NCBI GenBank assembly: GCA_937141935.1
Contig: CAKZQS010000016.1
Location: 1-64,000 of the forward strand
Length of the DNA stretch: 64,000 bases
Source: an uncultured Ectothiorhodospiraceae bacterium
Lineage (GTDB): Bacteria > Pseudomonadota > Gammaproteobacteria > Nevskiales > Oceanococcaceae
Direction of reading: 5' to 3'
Below the pieces are notes generated by a model. The model saw only the letters and a program-made list of their open reading frames with translations, had not been told where the DNA came from and did no database searches. The position numbers and the translations under genes were made by a program. This document shows, in pieces, positions 29,329 to 37,019 of this stretch (position 1 is its first letter; every line of letters starts with the position of its first letter).

Positions 29329-29727
29329 TTGCGTGCGGCGTGGCTGCCCGTGGCATGCAGTGTCGCGCTGCTCGGTTGTGCTTCGAGCACACCGCCGCTC
29401 CCACCCGAGGCTTCGACTTTGCAGCTTTGCAGCAAGTCCTCGCGCGCCAGCTGCGCACAGCCGGAGCCACTGCCGGCGCTGACCTGCGCCTACCGTGTGC
29501 GTCGCTACGCCGCCCAGGTCATAGACGCCAACGAGGATGTCGTGAACCGCGCCGTGGCGATCTACGTTCCGGACTTGCGCCGACGTTTCGACGTTTCGCT
29601 TGACGGGCCTGGCGTTCGCCGCGGCATCACGCCACAGGGTTTTGGCCTGGCTGCCGCCGCCTACGTCGCGGTCTCGCAGGATGAGGGCTGCGCGCCGTAC
29701 ATTAACGACATCGAGTTCTTGGAGTAG
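29329..29727 (+). CDS. Hypothetical lipoprotein
   Basis: About 132 residues with a short signal ending in lipobox LLGC (then ASSTPPLPPEAS). Four further Cys residues follow in the mature part (LQLCSKSSRASCAQ, LTCAYRV, EGCAPYIN), possibly two disulfides. I recognise no family. The start is uncertain: the preceding sequence is a terminator, so a start before 29323 is unlikely. A TTG at 29329 gives the best signal peptide, but no clear ribosome-binding site is visible. The STN-like gene follows 11 bp later and is probably co-transcribed. Confidence 0.5.
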   Translation: MRAAWLPVACSVALLGCASSTPPLPPEASTLQLCSKSSRASCAQPEPLPALTCAYRVRRYAAQVIDANEDVVNRAVAIYVPDLRRRFDVSLDGPGVRRGITPQGFGLAAAAYVAVSQDEGCAPYINDIEFLE

Positions 29728-29738
29728 GAGCAACCCCT

Positions 29739-30245
29739 ATGCCTGCCATGCTCCGCCGCCGGGCCCGCGGGTGCCGACCGCTGTGTGCGGCCGTGTTCGC
29801 GCTGGGTGTCTGCGGCGCGTCCGGCGTTCAGGCGGAGGCGGGTGAACTCAGCTTGCGTCGCGTAGAGGCCGGCTGTGCGCCCCTGTGGCAGTTGCGGGCC
29901 GAGCAGGTGCCGCTGAGCCAGGCGCTGGCACGGCTCGGGGAGGCCATGGGTTTCAGTGTTGCCTATCGCCGGGAGGACGACCCCCTGCGGTCACTGCAGG
30001 CCGAGCTGCCCGCGACCGCCCTGGTGGAGCAGCTCGCTGGGGCCGGGAACCTGGTGATGGCCACCGAGGCTCGGGTCGATTGTCCCGGCTTTCCCCAAAT
30101 ACGCCGTGTGGTGATCCTGCCGGCCGGGCAGGCGGGACCCTTGCCGGAGCGGCACTACGTCCCCGAGGGCATGCAGCGCTATCGCAGGGCCCATGGCCTG
30201 GACCCGCTGACCGGGGAGGTTCTGCCGCCCGAAGAACGGCGCTAG
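29739..30245 (+). CDS. Secreted protein with STN (secretin/TonB short N-terminal)-like domain
   Basis: 168 residues. A signal peptide (CRPLCAAVFALGVCGASGVQA) precedes a domain with LRAEQVPLSQALARLGEAMGFSVAYRRE and LQAELPATALVEQLAGAG, the two-helix plus strand pattern of STN domains found at the N-termini of secretins and TonB-dependent transducers. No barrel or secretin follows, so it stands alone, about 80 residues of STN plus a tail. Function unknown. It follows the lipoprotein gene by 11 bp. The region after its stop carries the 21-bp motif for the next gene. Confidence 0.6.
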   Translation: MPAMLRRRARGCRPLCAAVFALGVCGASGVQAEAGELSLRRVEAGCAPLWQLRAEQVPLSQALARLGEAMGFSVAYRREDDPLRSLQAELPATALVEQLAGAGNLVMATEARVDCPGFPQIRRVVILPAGQAGPLPERHYVPEGMQRYRRAHGLDPLTGEVLPPEERR

Positions 30246-30254
30246 GCGCCGACG

Positions 30255-30275
30255 CCTACGACCAATGGTGAATGG
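30255..30275 (+). promoter_or_regulatory. 21-bp regulon motif before the atypical response regulator
   Basis: It reads CCTACGACCAATGG then TGAATGG, 82 bp before the regulator ATG. The first 11 bases are identical to the porin-side motif. Confidence 0.62.
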
Positions 30276-30357
30276 GCGAAGCGCAAGGCTTCGGATAGCG
30301 TGAACGCTGCCATATTCAAAGTGCGGGGGGAGCACGATTGGGCCCCCCTCCACAGCC

Positions 30358-31017
30358 ATGCGGGTTGCCTTGGACGCGAGAACTGTCATCGTCGTTGCCG
30401 ACGACCACCCCTTGTTCCGGGGGGCGCTGGCGCGCGCGGTTCGTGACTGCTTCCCGCGCAGCGTGCTTCACGAAACCGGCACGCTGGAGGGGGTGCGGCA
30501 ACTGCTGCGCGGACATGCCCCGGTTGACCTGCTGATCATGGAGCTCAACCTGCCGGATGCCCATGGCATGCAGTCGCTGCAGGCGCTGCGGCAGGCCCAC
30601 CCCGAACTGTCCATCATGGTCGTTTCCGGCGCTGGAGAGCCTGGCGCCCAGGCGGCGGTGCTGCGCGCCGGCGCGGCGGCCTACGTGCCCAAAACCTGTC
30701 CCCCCGCGCTGCTGCGTGAGGCCTTGCGCGCTGTGGGGTCTGGCGAAGTGTGGGCCCGTGCGGACGCCGCCCCAAGTAGCGCCGACAGGGCGCCTACGCA
30801 GTCCGGCCTCGCCCAGCTCACTCCACAGCAGCGCCGCGTGCTGGAGCTGCTGTCGCGCGGCCTGCTGAACAAGCAGATCGCCGCGGAACTCGAGGTGGCC
30901 GAGGCCACCGTGAAGTCGCATGTCACCGCCATCATGCGCAAGCTCGGCGCTCATAACCGCACCCAGGCCGTCGTGATCGCCAGAACCCTGGCGGACGCGC
31001 CTCAGCCCGGTGAATGA
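30358..31017 (+). CDS. LuxR-family response regulator, CrbR-like, with Glu at the phospho-acceptor site
   Basis: 219 residues: receiver (1-125) and LuxR helix-turn-helix ([36 protein letters not shown], about 150-184). It is a clear paralogue of crbR at 60263-60922: [19 protein letters not shown] and ATVKSHVTAIMRKL all match. Asp15-Asp16, Ser90 and Lys112 of the receiver are kept, but the acceptor Asp is Glu62 (LLIMELNLP, against LVLLDLKMP in crbR). Glu often mimics phospho-Asp, so the protein may be always active or follow another signal. It starts 83 bp after the 21-bp motif. No kinase is adjacent. Confidence 0.88.
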   Translation: MRVALDARTVIVVADDHPLFRGALARAVRDCFPRSVLHETGTLEGVRQLLRGHAPVDLLIMELNLPDAHGMQSLQALRQAHPELSIMVVSGAGEPGAQAAVLRAGAAAYVPKTCPPALLREALRAVGSGEVWARADAAPSSADRAPTQSGLAQLTPQQRRVLELLSRGLLNKQIAAELEVAEATVKSHVTAIMRKLGAHNRTQAVVIARTLADAPQPGE

Positions 31018-31048
31018 GCCGGCGTTCAGACCCTACGGAGAAGCCCTG

Positions 31049-31537
31049 ATGACCTTGCTACGTCCCCTCACGCCGCTGCTGACGGCCCTGGCGACCGCAG
31101 CCCCCCTGGCGGTGGACGCGGAACCGGCCGTGGCGCAGGACCACGCCCATTCGCATCACCACTCGGCCCCGGCGGCCGGCCCGTCGCGTGCACATGGCGG
31201 CACGCACGCGCATGGGATGCACGAGGCGCAGTCGCCGGCGCCTGAAGTGCGCGTGCAGATTGAGCGAGATGCGATGGGGGGGTGGAATCTACGCCTGGCC
31301 ACGCGCCACTTTCGTTTTAGTCCGGAGCGCGTGAACGAGCCGCACGAGCCCGGCACCGGCCATGCGCACATCTATGTCAACGGCACCAAGTTCGCGCGCC
31401 TGTACGGACCCTGGTTCCACCTCCCGGCCCTGGGGGCGGGGCGGCACACCCTGCGGGTCAGCCTGAACACCAACGACCACCGCGAGTACGCCCACCAGGG
31501 ACGTCCGATCGAATGGAGCGCCGTGGTCGAGGAGTAG
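31049..31537 (+). CDS. Secreted histidine-rich protein
   Basis: 162 residues. A signal peptide of about 24 residues leads to a His-rich segment (nine His between residues 32 and 58: DHAHSHHH, AHGGTHAHGMH). A beta-rich domain follows with NLRLATRHFRFSPERVNEPHEPGTGHAHIYVNG and GAGRHTLRVSLNTNDHREYAHQG. The His cluster suggests periplasmic metal binding or storage; the C-terminal part resembles copper-protein-like beta domains, but I cannot name a family. ATG 31049 has a GGAG 8 bp ahead; a GTG at 31010 would overlap the regulator. It may be co-transcribed with the regulator 31 bp upstream. Confidence 0.65.
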   Translation: MTLLRPLTPLLTALATAAPLAVDAEPAVAQDHAHSHHHSAPAAGPSRAHGGTHAHGMHEAQSPAPEVRVQIERDAMGGWNLRLATRHFRFSPERVNEPHEPGTGHAHIYVNGTKFARLYGPWFHLPALGAGRHTLRVSLNTNDHREYAHQGRPIEWSAVVEE

Positions 31538-31543
31538 CCACGA

Positions 31544-33730
31544 TCAAGGGGCGCGCAATTCGGACTCCCCCTCGATCAGGCGATAGGCCCGATCCATGGT
31601 GACCGGCCCGGGGATGCGCGTCTGGTTGCCGCTGCCGGCCCAATCCACTTCAATGGCATCAATGCCGGTTGCGGCTCCAAGGCCGATTTCCTGCTGCACG
31701 CTGGAGGCGCCGAAGCTGCCCCCACGCCCGACCAGCGCATGAATCACCCGCCCACCCCGCAGGTGCACCCGAATGCGCGAGCCCAGAGCCTCCCGATTGG
31801 CCTGGCGCCCCTCGAGCCGCAGCGTGATCCAGCGATGGCCGTGGCCGGGGTTCTCGTACAGGGCATTCCAGAATCCATCACCTTCGAAAGCCCCGCCGAT
31901 CACGGCGTAGATGTCTTGGTCGCCGTCCCCGTCAAGGTCGCCGAAGGCGACGCCGTGGCCCTTTTGCAAATGGCCCAGGCCGCTGCTGGTCGTGATGTCC
32001 TCAAAGCGTTGACCGCCGGAATTGCGCCAGGCCCGATTCGGCGTCAGCGTGTGCAGGGGCGGTGCGCCCGTACCCAGCAGCACATCGAGCCAGCCATCGT
32101 TGTCGAAGTCGCCGTAGTTGGAGCCCATCGGCAGGGTCAGTGCATCCAGGGCGGCGCCCGGTGCAACATCGACAAAGCCCCTGCCCGCCAGGTTGCGGTA
32201 CAGCCTGGGGCGGGCGCCGGCGGATGGGCGGCCTTGATAGTCCAGAGCGACCGCGCCCAGCGTGGCGGAATATCCCGCCACGAACAGGTCCAGCCAGCCG
32301 TCGTTATCGAAGTCCCAGAACCAGGTCGGAAAGCTGGCATGCGGATCTCCGACCCCCATCCGCTCGGTCACGTCCTCGAAGCGCAGCCCGCCGTCGGTGA
32401 CCCCCAGGTTGCGATACAGGCGGTTGGGTCGGCCCCAGATCGAAATGTAGATATCGGTCCAGCCGTCATTGTCGTAATCGCCGGCGGTGACCCCCTTGGC
32501 CATACCGTCGAATTCCATGCCGGAGGCGGCGCCGACATCCTGAAACCGGCCGGCCGGGTGATTCCGGTACAGCTCGAAGGGCCGCGCCTCGGACGGCCAA
32601 GGAACCCGGGCCCGATCCACCTCGTTGGTGACCATCAGATCCAGGGTGCCGTTGTTGTCGAAATCGGCCCAGACCGCGCTTTGGGTCGGGTAGCGGCTGT
32701 ACACGCCGGCCGCGTGCGTGACATCGACGAAACGCCCCTGGTCATTGCGGAGCAGGGTATTCGGATGCCGCCCCTTGTCGTGCAGCCAGGCGCCGCGCAA
32801 CACCAGGACGTCCGTGTCACCGTCATTGTCGTAGTCGGCCGGGACCAGATTGAGTCCGCCGCGAATGTCCTCAAGTCCCGCCTGCACGCTGACGTCCTCG
32901 AAGCGCATGTCACCTCGGTTGCGCAGCAGTATCAGCGCATCCCCCAGCCCCCAGGACGAGGCCATCAGGTCGAGGCGGCCGTCCCCATCAAAGTCGTCCA
33001 TCGCGACCCCGCCGGACAGTCCGAAGACGTCGGCGCCCGCGCGCGCCGCTATGTCGCGAAAGCGGCCGATGTCGCTCGCCGACGCCAGATGGGCGGGTGC
33101 GATTCGCCACGCCTCCGGCACCCCCTCGGGATAGCGACCCAGCGCCATGGCCGCGAGGTTGAGCAGCCACGACCACTGGGCCCGCTGCTCCGGGCTGGCT
33201 GCGGGTGCCCGCAGCAGCTCGGTGTACAGGGCATAGGCGCGATCGGCGCCCAGCCGCCGCTGGTGCAGGGCATCGCCGGCCAGCGGGAACACGCAGCGCT
33301 CGGCGGCCGGGTTGTCCAGGCAGTTCTGTTGTTCGCCGAGGCGCAACCAGGCCAGGGCTAGCTGCTCCTTAAGGGCCAGCTGGTAGGCGGGTGGGAGGCG
33401 CGGCTCCTTGAGCAGCGCTTGGAGCTCGGACGCGGCCAGTTCCGCCTGACCGGCATAGAGGTACTGCTCCGCCTGGCGTCTACGCAATTCGATCCGCGCA
33501 TCCGCATGTGGCGTCGCGGCAAGCTCCCGGCCCAATGCGCGGGCCTTTTCACTGTGCCGGTTCCAGCGGTTGTCCCAAAGACCTTCGTTCTGCGCGATAC
33601 GGCGCATTTCGGTTGCGGTTGGCGCGCGGGTCTCAGGCGGCGCGAGTGCCATCCACAGGCCCGCAAGCCCGAGCGCGGTGCCCAGAACGCACAGGCCCCA
33701 GAAGCGGCGCGTGCGCGCATCACGGGGCAT
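31544..33730 (-). CDS. FG-GAP/VCBS repeat protein with ASPIC/UnbV domain
   Basis: 728 residues. One N-terminal membrane anchor (WGLCVLGTALGLAGLWMAL) is followed by a helical region of about 230 residues. Then come at least five FG-GAP repeats with calcium-type loops (DFDGDGRLDL, DYDNDGDTDV, DFDNNGTLDL, DYDNDGWTDI, DFDNDGWLDL, DLDGDGDQDI), and a C-terminal UnbV domain (GSRIRVHLRGGRVIHALVGRGGSFGASS). These predict an exported beta-propeller tethered to the inner membrane; function of the CRTAC1/UnbV family in bacteria is unknown. The ATG lies 11 bp inside the preceding gene's end, so the pair is coupled. Confidence 0.85.
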   Translation of the reverse strand: MPRDARTRRFWGLCVLGTALGLAGLWMALAPPETRAPTATEMRRIAQNEGLWDNRWNRHSEKARALGRELAATPHADARIELRRRQAEQYLYAGQAELAASELQALLKEPRLPPAYQLALKEQLALAWLRLGEQQNCLDNPAAERCVFPLAGDALHQRRLGADRAYALYTELLRAPAASPEQRAQWSWLLNLAAMALGRYPEGVPEAWRIAPAHLASASDIGRFRDIAARAGADVFGLSGGVAMDDFDGDGRLDLMASSWGLGDALILLRNRGDMRFEDVSVQAGLEDIRGGLNLVPADYDNDGDTDVLVLRGAWLHDKGRHPNTLLRNDQGRFVDVTHAAGVYSRYPTQSAVWADFDNNGTLDLMVTNEVDRARVPWPSEARPFELYRNHPAGRFQDVGAASGMEFDGMAKGVTAGDYDNDGWTDIYISIWGRPNRLYRNLGVTDGGLRFEDVTERMGVGDPHASFPTWFWDFDNDGWLDLFVAGYSATLGAVALDYQGRPSAGARPRLYRNLAGRGFVDVAPGAALDALTLPMGSNYGDFDNDGWLDVLLGTGAPPLHTLTPNRAWRNSGGQRFEDITTSSGLGHLQKGHGVAFGDLDGDGDQDIYAVIGGAFEGDGFWNALYENPGHGHRWITLRLEGRQANREALGSRIRVHLRGGRVIHALVGRGGSFGASSVQQEIGLGAATGIDAIEVDWAGSGNQTRIPGPVTMDRAYRLIEGESELRAP

Positions 33731-36700
33731 GGCGCTGCAGGCGGTAGAGTCCGGGGGGGAGGGGACCGTCGATGCGCAGGTGCTGGCCGTCCGGCCAGTG
33801 CACCTCCAGCGCCTTGGCTGCGCTGGCCTCGCCCAGGCCGAAGTGGGCCTCCACGGATCGGTGCGACTGATAGCCGCCGCTGGCCTTAAGCACACGGGTC
33901 TGTGGAGGACCGGCTTCGCGGTGCAGCGTAATTCTGGCGCCGATGGCCTCGGCGTTAGCGGCCGTTCGATCCTCGAGCCGAATGCTCAGCCCCTTGCCGC
34001 CACCGTGATTTCGCCACAGCACGGGGCTGAGCAAGAAGGGGTAGCTGAGCAGGTCCAGATCGCCGTCGCGGTCGAAATCCATGTACAGATAGGCACCGGT
34101 GGGGCGATGGTCTTCGAGGCCCCAGGCGCGGGTCACATCGGCAAAGCCCCGGCCGGATTGATTGTGATACACGGGCGAATAAGGGCTGCTGGCCCGCAGA
34201 CGCGAGCCCTGGGCAATGTAGAGATCCAGCCAGCCGTCGTTGTCGAGGTCGCCAAATTGGGCATTCCAGCTCCAGCCGCCAAAGCCCGAGCGCCACTGCG
34301 CCGTGACATCTCGGTACTGCCCCTGCTGCGGGCTGAACAAGAGATTGGTGCGGGCGACCTGGGGCAGCTCCTGGGGGAAGTTGCGAGCCGCCTGGTTGTA
34401 GTCGAGTTCGCTGGCCGCGAGCGCCGCGCACAGGTCCTGCATGGTTTCAAAATCCGCGGGAATCCGCGCGCAGTCGCGCATGATCTCGGCGTGGCTGGCG
34501 CCCAGGGAGGGCTGACGCACAATGATTCGGTTCCAGTGATAGGCCGTGACGGCGCAGTCGCGAACCTGTTGCGGGTCGTCGAGTTCACGGCATAGCTGCA
34601 CCCGCTCGACATTGCGCGCCCGGACGACGGCAGTCTGGAAGCCCACGATCTTGTCGCAGCGCGCACGATCCGCCACATCCTCGTAGATTCCGCAGCTGCG
34701 CCAGGGGTCGGCGAGCTTCCCCGGCAGCTCATTCATCCGCCCCATCGCGATCTGCGAAATGTAAAGCTCCATGGCGCCGTCGTTGTTCAGATCGCCGGCG
34801 TCGAAGGACATCGTGGTGGTGGTTGACCACGGCAAGGGGCTGTCGGCGACCGTGGCCGCGTGCAGGTTGCCCTCCCGGTTGAGGAAGACACGATCCGGTT
34901 CGTCGAAGTCGTTGCCGACGAGCAGGTCCTCCCAACCGTCCCCGTCGAGGTCGTGGAAGAGCAGGCTGAGCGTGTCGCCCTCCGGCCCGGGCAGTGCCTC
35001 GCGACGAAACTGGCCCGCGCCCTGGTTGCGCCAGACAAAGTTGCGCGCCAACTCCGGGTAGTAGAACCAGGCCGCGAAAGTGCTGCCGCCGGTGACGATG
35101 TCGAGGTCGCCGTCGCGGTCAAAATCCGCGAAAGCCACGGCGGTGACGACGGTCTCCGAGTCGCGCTCCAGCGCGACATGCGCGCTTTCACTGAAGCGCC
35201 CCTCGCGATTGAACAGGATATGGCTGCCGTGCATCCACGTGCCGAAGAACAGGTCGAGCGCGCCATCCCCGTCCAGGTCGACCAGCGCGACGTCACCGAT
35301 GATCCAGTCGCGCATGGCCGGGAAATCGATCTGCTGCTGTTCGAACCGCCCGCCCAGGTTGCGGTACAGAAAGACGCCGAAGTAGGAGCCCACGGCCAGG
35401 TCGGGCCAGCCATCCTGGTCGACATCGCCCCCCGCCAGCGCACCCAGGTGCATAACGGTGGGTTCCATCCCCTGGTAAGGGCGTGGCAGCGGCAGGCGCG
35501 TCAGGCCCAGTTGCGGGCCATCAATACGCTCGAAGCGGGCCGACGCGACAGGCGTGGCCGGCGCCTGAAAGGCCTGGTGCTGCAGCTGCCAATCCGGCCC
35601 CTGGCGCAGGAGCTCGGGTGCCTGCAGGGGGGGCGCCAGGCCTTGCAGGTCGCCTGCCGGGTGGCCCTCCGGCAGGGCCCGCGTGGGCTCGGGTACGGCG
35701 GCGTATTGGTTCAGTATCGCCTGGGCGGCATGTGCCTGGTCGATCTCGTGCCAGCGCTGCAGCAGTGCCGCCCCCGCGCCGCTGATCAGGCCTGCGAGTA
35801 TCACGCAAAGGCCGGCGACGCTTGCCAGTTTCCACGACAGCGTCGTGCCCAGTATCGCCCAGGGGTAAACGCTGTATATGCCCAGCGTCACCAGCAGCGG
35901 GGCAAGCACCCAGGCCGGCACGCCGGCGCTCCAGAGCACCGAACAAATGACGATATCGAAGGCGATGGGCACCGGCAGGAGCGTCCCGAAGGCGCTGGCC
36001 AACACCACGACGCCCAGCATCTGCCACCAGGCGTCCAGGTGCGCCAGAGCGGTGAGCCGGTCCCATGGCAGCAGTTCGACAAGAATGGCGCCCAGCAGCC
36101 CCGCCAACAGCATGAGCGGCAAGGCCAAAACGACGATCCGGAGCAGGTTGCGCGGGTAGGTCATTGCCACCCAGCCCAGCGCCTGCAGAAAGCCGCCGCC
36201 GAAGGCTTTGTCGGTTGCTTGGGGGCCCTCGCCGGCGCGCGCGATCAGCGCGTCCAGCCAGCGAAACAGGCCCATGCCCGGCAGCCGGGGCTCCCGCCGG
36301 GGCGGTCTGCGCCAACCCGGGCGTTCCCCAAGCTTGGCCAGCAACGGTACCGCCAGCAGTACGACCAGCGCGCTGGCGCCCAGCTTGAGCGCGACGAGGT
36401 GCCAGGGGAACAAGGTGAACAGCATGCTGACGACGATGACGTTGAAGCTGGGGGAGCTAAACAACGTCGCTAACGCCACCTCCAGCCGGCTGCCACTGAC
36501 CAGCATGCCCTGGGCGATTGGGGCCGCGCAGTTCACGCAAACGCCCAAAGGCGCGCCGACGATCGCGCCCTGCATGGCCCCGGCGAAGCGCCCGCCGCGC
36601 GGCCGAGGCAACAGCGGCAGCAAGGTCAGCATGCCGGCGGCGAGGAGCAAACCGAAGGTCATGCCCTGCCGGTTGGTGATGGCCCACTCGAGCGCGGTCC

Positions 36701-36998
36701 ACAGGGCGTGGGCGAGAAAATCCGAGGGCGGTGGCTCGGGGAAGTGCGCCTCAAAACCCAGCGGTGTCGACAAGGCTTGGTTGGGGTCGGCGCTGGCCTT
36801 GCCTTGCAAGGAGGGGTAGCGCGAGCCCAGCCAGAAGTTGGCGCAGATGGCGGCGATGACGGCCGACGTCAGGGGGATGCGCGGGTCCAGGCGACGCAGC
36901 TTGCTCAGCACGGGAAAAACAATCGGAACAGCATGTCGCGTTCTACGCCGCCACCTAGTCCGGCGCAACCCGACTTTGGTATAGCGGTCGATGCCCAT
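33720..36998 (-). CDS. Permease (DUF318/ArsP-like) fused to FG-GAP repeats and UnbV domain
   Basis: 1092 residues. Residues 40-420 form a membrane domain of about ten helices, with GAPLGVCVNCAAPIAQGM (Cys154-x-x-Cys157) in the position of the Cys motif of DUF318/ArsP permeases, and LFSSPSFNVIVVSMLF. From about residue 480, FG-GAP repeats with calcium loops appear (DVDQDGWPDLAVGSYFGVF, DLDGDGALDLFFG, DFDRDGDLDIVTGG, DLDGDGWEDLLVG, DLNNDGAMELYI, DLDNDGWLDLYIA, DFDRDGDLDLL), then a UnbV domain (GARITLHREAGPPQTRVLKASGGYQSH). A cysteine-motif permease joined to an extracytoplasmic propeller is unusual. The start is uncertain; a GTG at 36911 would shorten it by 29 residues. Confidence 0.8.
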   Translation of the reverse strand: MGIDRYTKVGLRRTRWRRRTRHAVPIVFPVLSKLRRLDPRIPLTSAVIAAICANFWLGSRYPSLQGKASADPNQALSTPLGFEAHFPEPPPSDFLAHALWTALEWAITNRQGMTFGLLLAAGMLTLLPLLPRPRGGRFAGAMQGAIVGAPLGVCVNCAAPIAQGMLVSGSRLEVALATLFSSPSFNVIVVSMLFTLFPWHLVALKLGASALVVLLAVPLLAKLGERPGWRRPPRREPRLPGMGLFRWLDALIARAGEGPQATDKAFGGGFLQALGWVAMTYPRNLLRIVVLALPLMLLAGLLGAILVELLPWDRLTALAHLDAWWQMLGVVVLASAFGTLLPVPIAFDIVICSVLWSAGVPAWVLAPLLVTLGIYSVYPWAILGTTLSWKLASVAGLCVILAGLISGAGAALLQRWHEIDQAHAAQAILNQYAAVPEPTRALPEGHPAGDLQGLAPPLQAPELLRQGPDWQLQHQAFQAPATPVASARFERIDGPQLGLTRLPLPRPYQGMEPTVMHLGALAGGDVDQDGWPDLAVGSYFGVFLYRNLGGRFEQQQIDFPAMRDWIIGDVALVDLDGDGALDLFFGTWMHGSHILFNREGRFSESAHVALERDSETVVTAVAFADFDRDGDLDIVTGGSTFAAWFYYPELARNFVWRNQGAGQFRREALPGPEGDTLSLLFHDLDGDGWEDLLVGNDFDEPDRVFLNREGNLHAATVADSPLPWSTTTTMSFDAGDLNNDGAMELYISQIAMGRMNELPGKLADPWRSCGIYEDVADRARCDKIVGFQTAVVRARNVERVQLCRELDDPQQVRDCAVTAYHWNRIIVRQPSLGASHAEIMRDCARIPADFETMQDLCAALAASELDYNQAARNFPQELPQVARTNLLFSPQQGQYRDVTAQWRSGFGGWSWNAQFGDLDNDGWLDLYIAQGSRLRASSPYSPVYHNQSGRGFADVTRAWGLEDHRPTGAYLYMDFDRDGDLDLLSYPFLLSPVLWRNHGGGKGLSIRLEDRTAANAEAIGARITLHREAGPPQTRVLKASGGYQSHRSVEAHFGLGEASAAKALEVHWPDGQHLRIDGPLPPGLYRLQRHAP

Positions 36999-37019
36999 GC
37001 GCTGTTTTAGGATGGACGG

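Noticed and set aside
36967-36990. A TACCAAAGTCG sequence near the start of the permease fusion as an eleventh regulon motif
   Set aside because: It needs a one-base gap to align, lies inside the proposed coding start, and lacks the TAATAG-like end.
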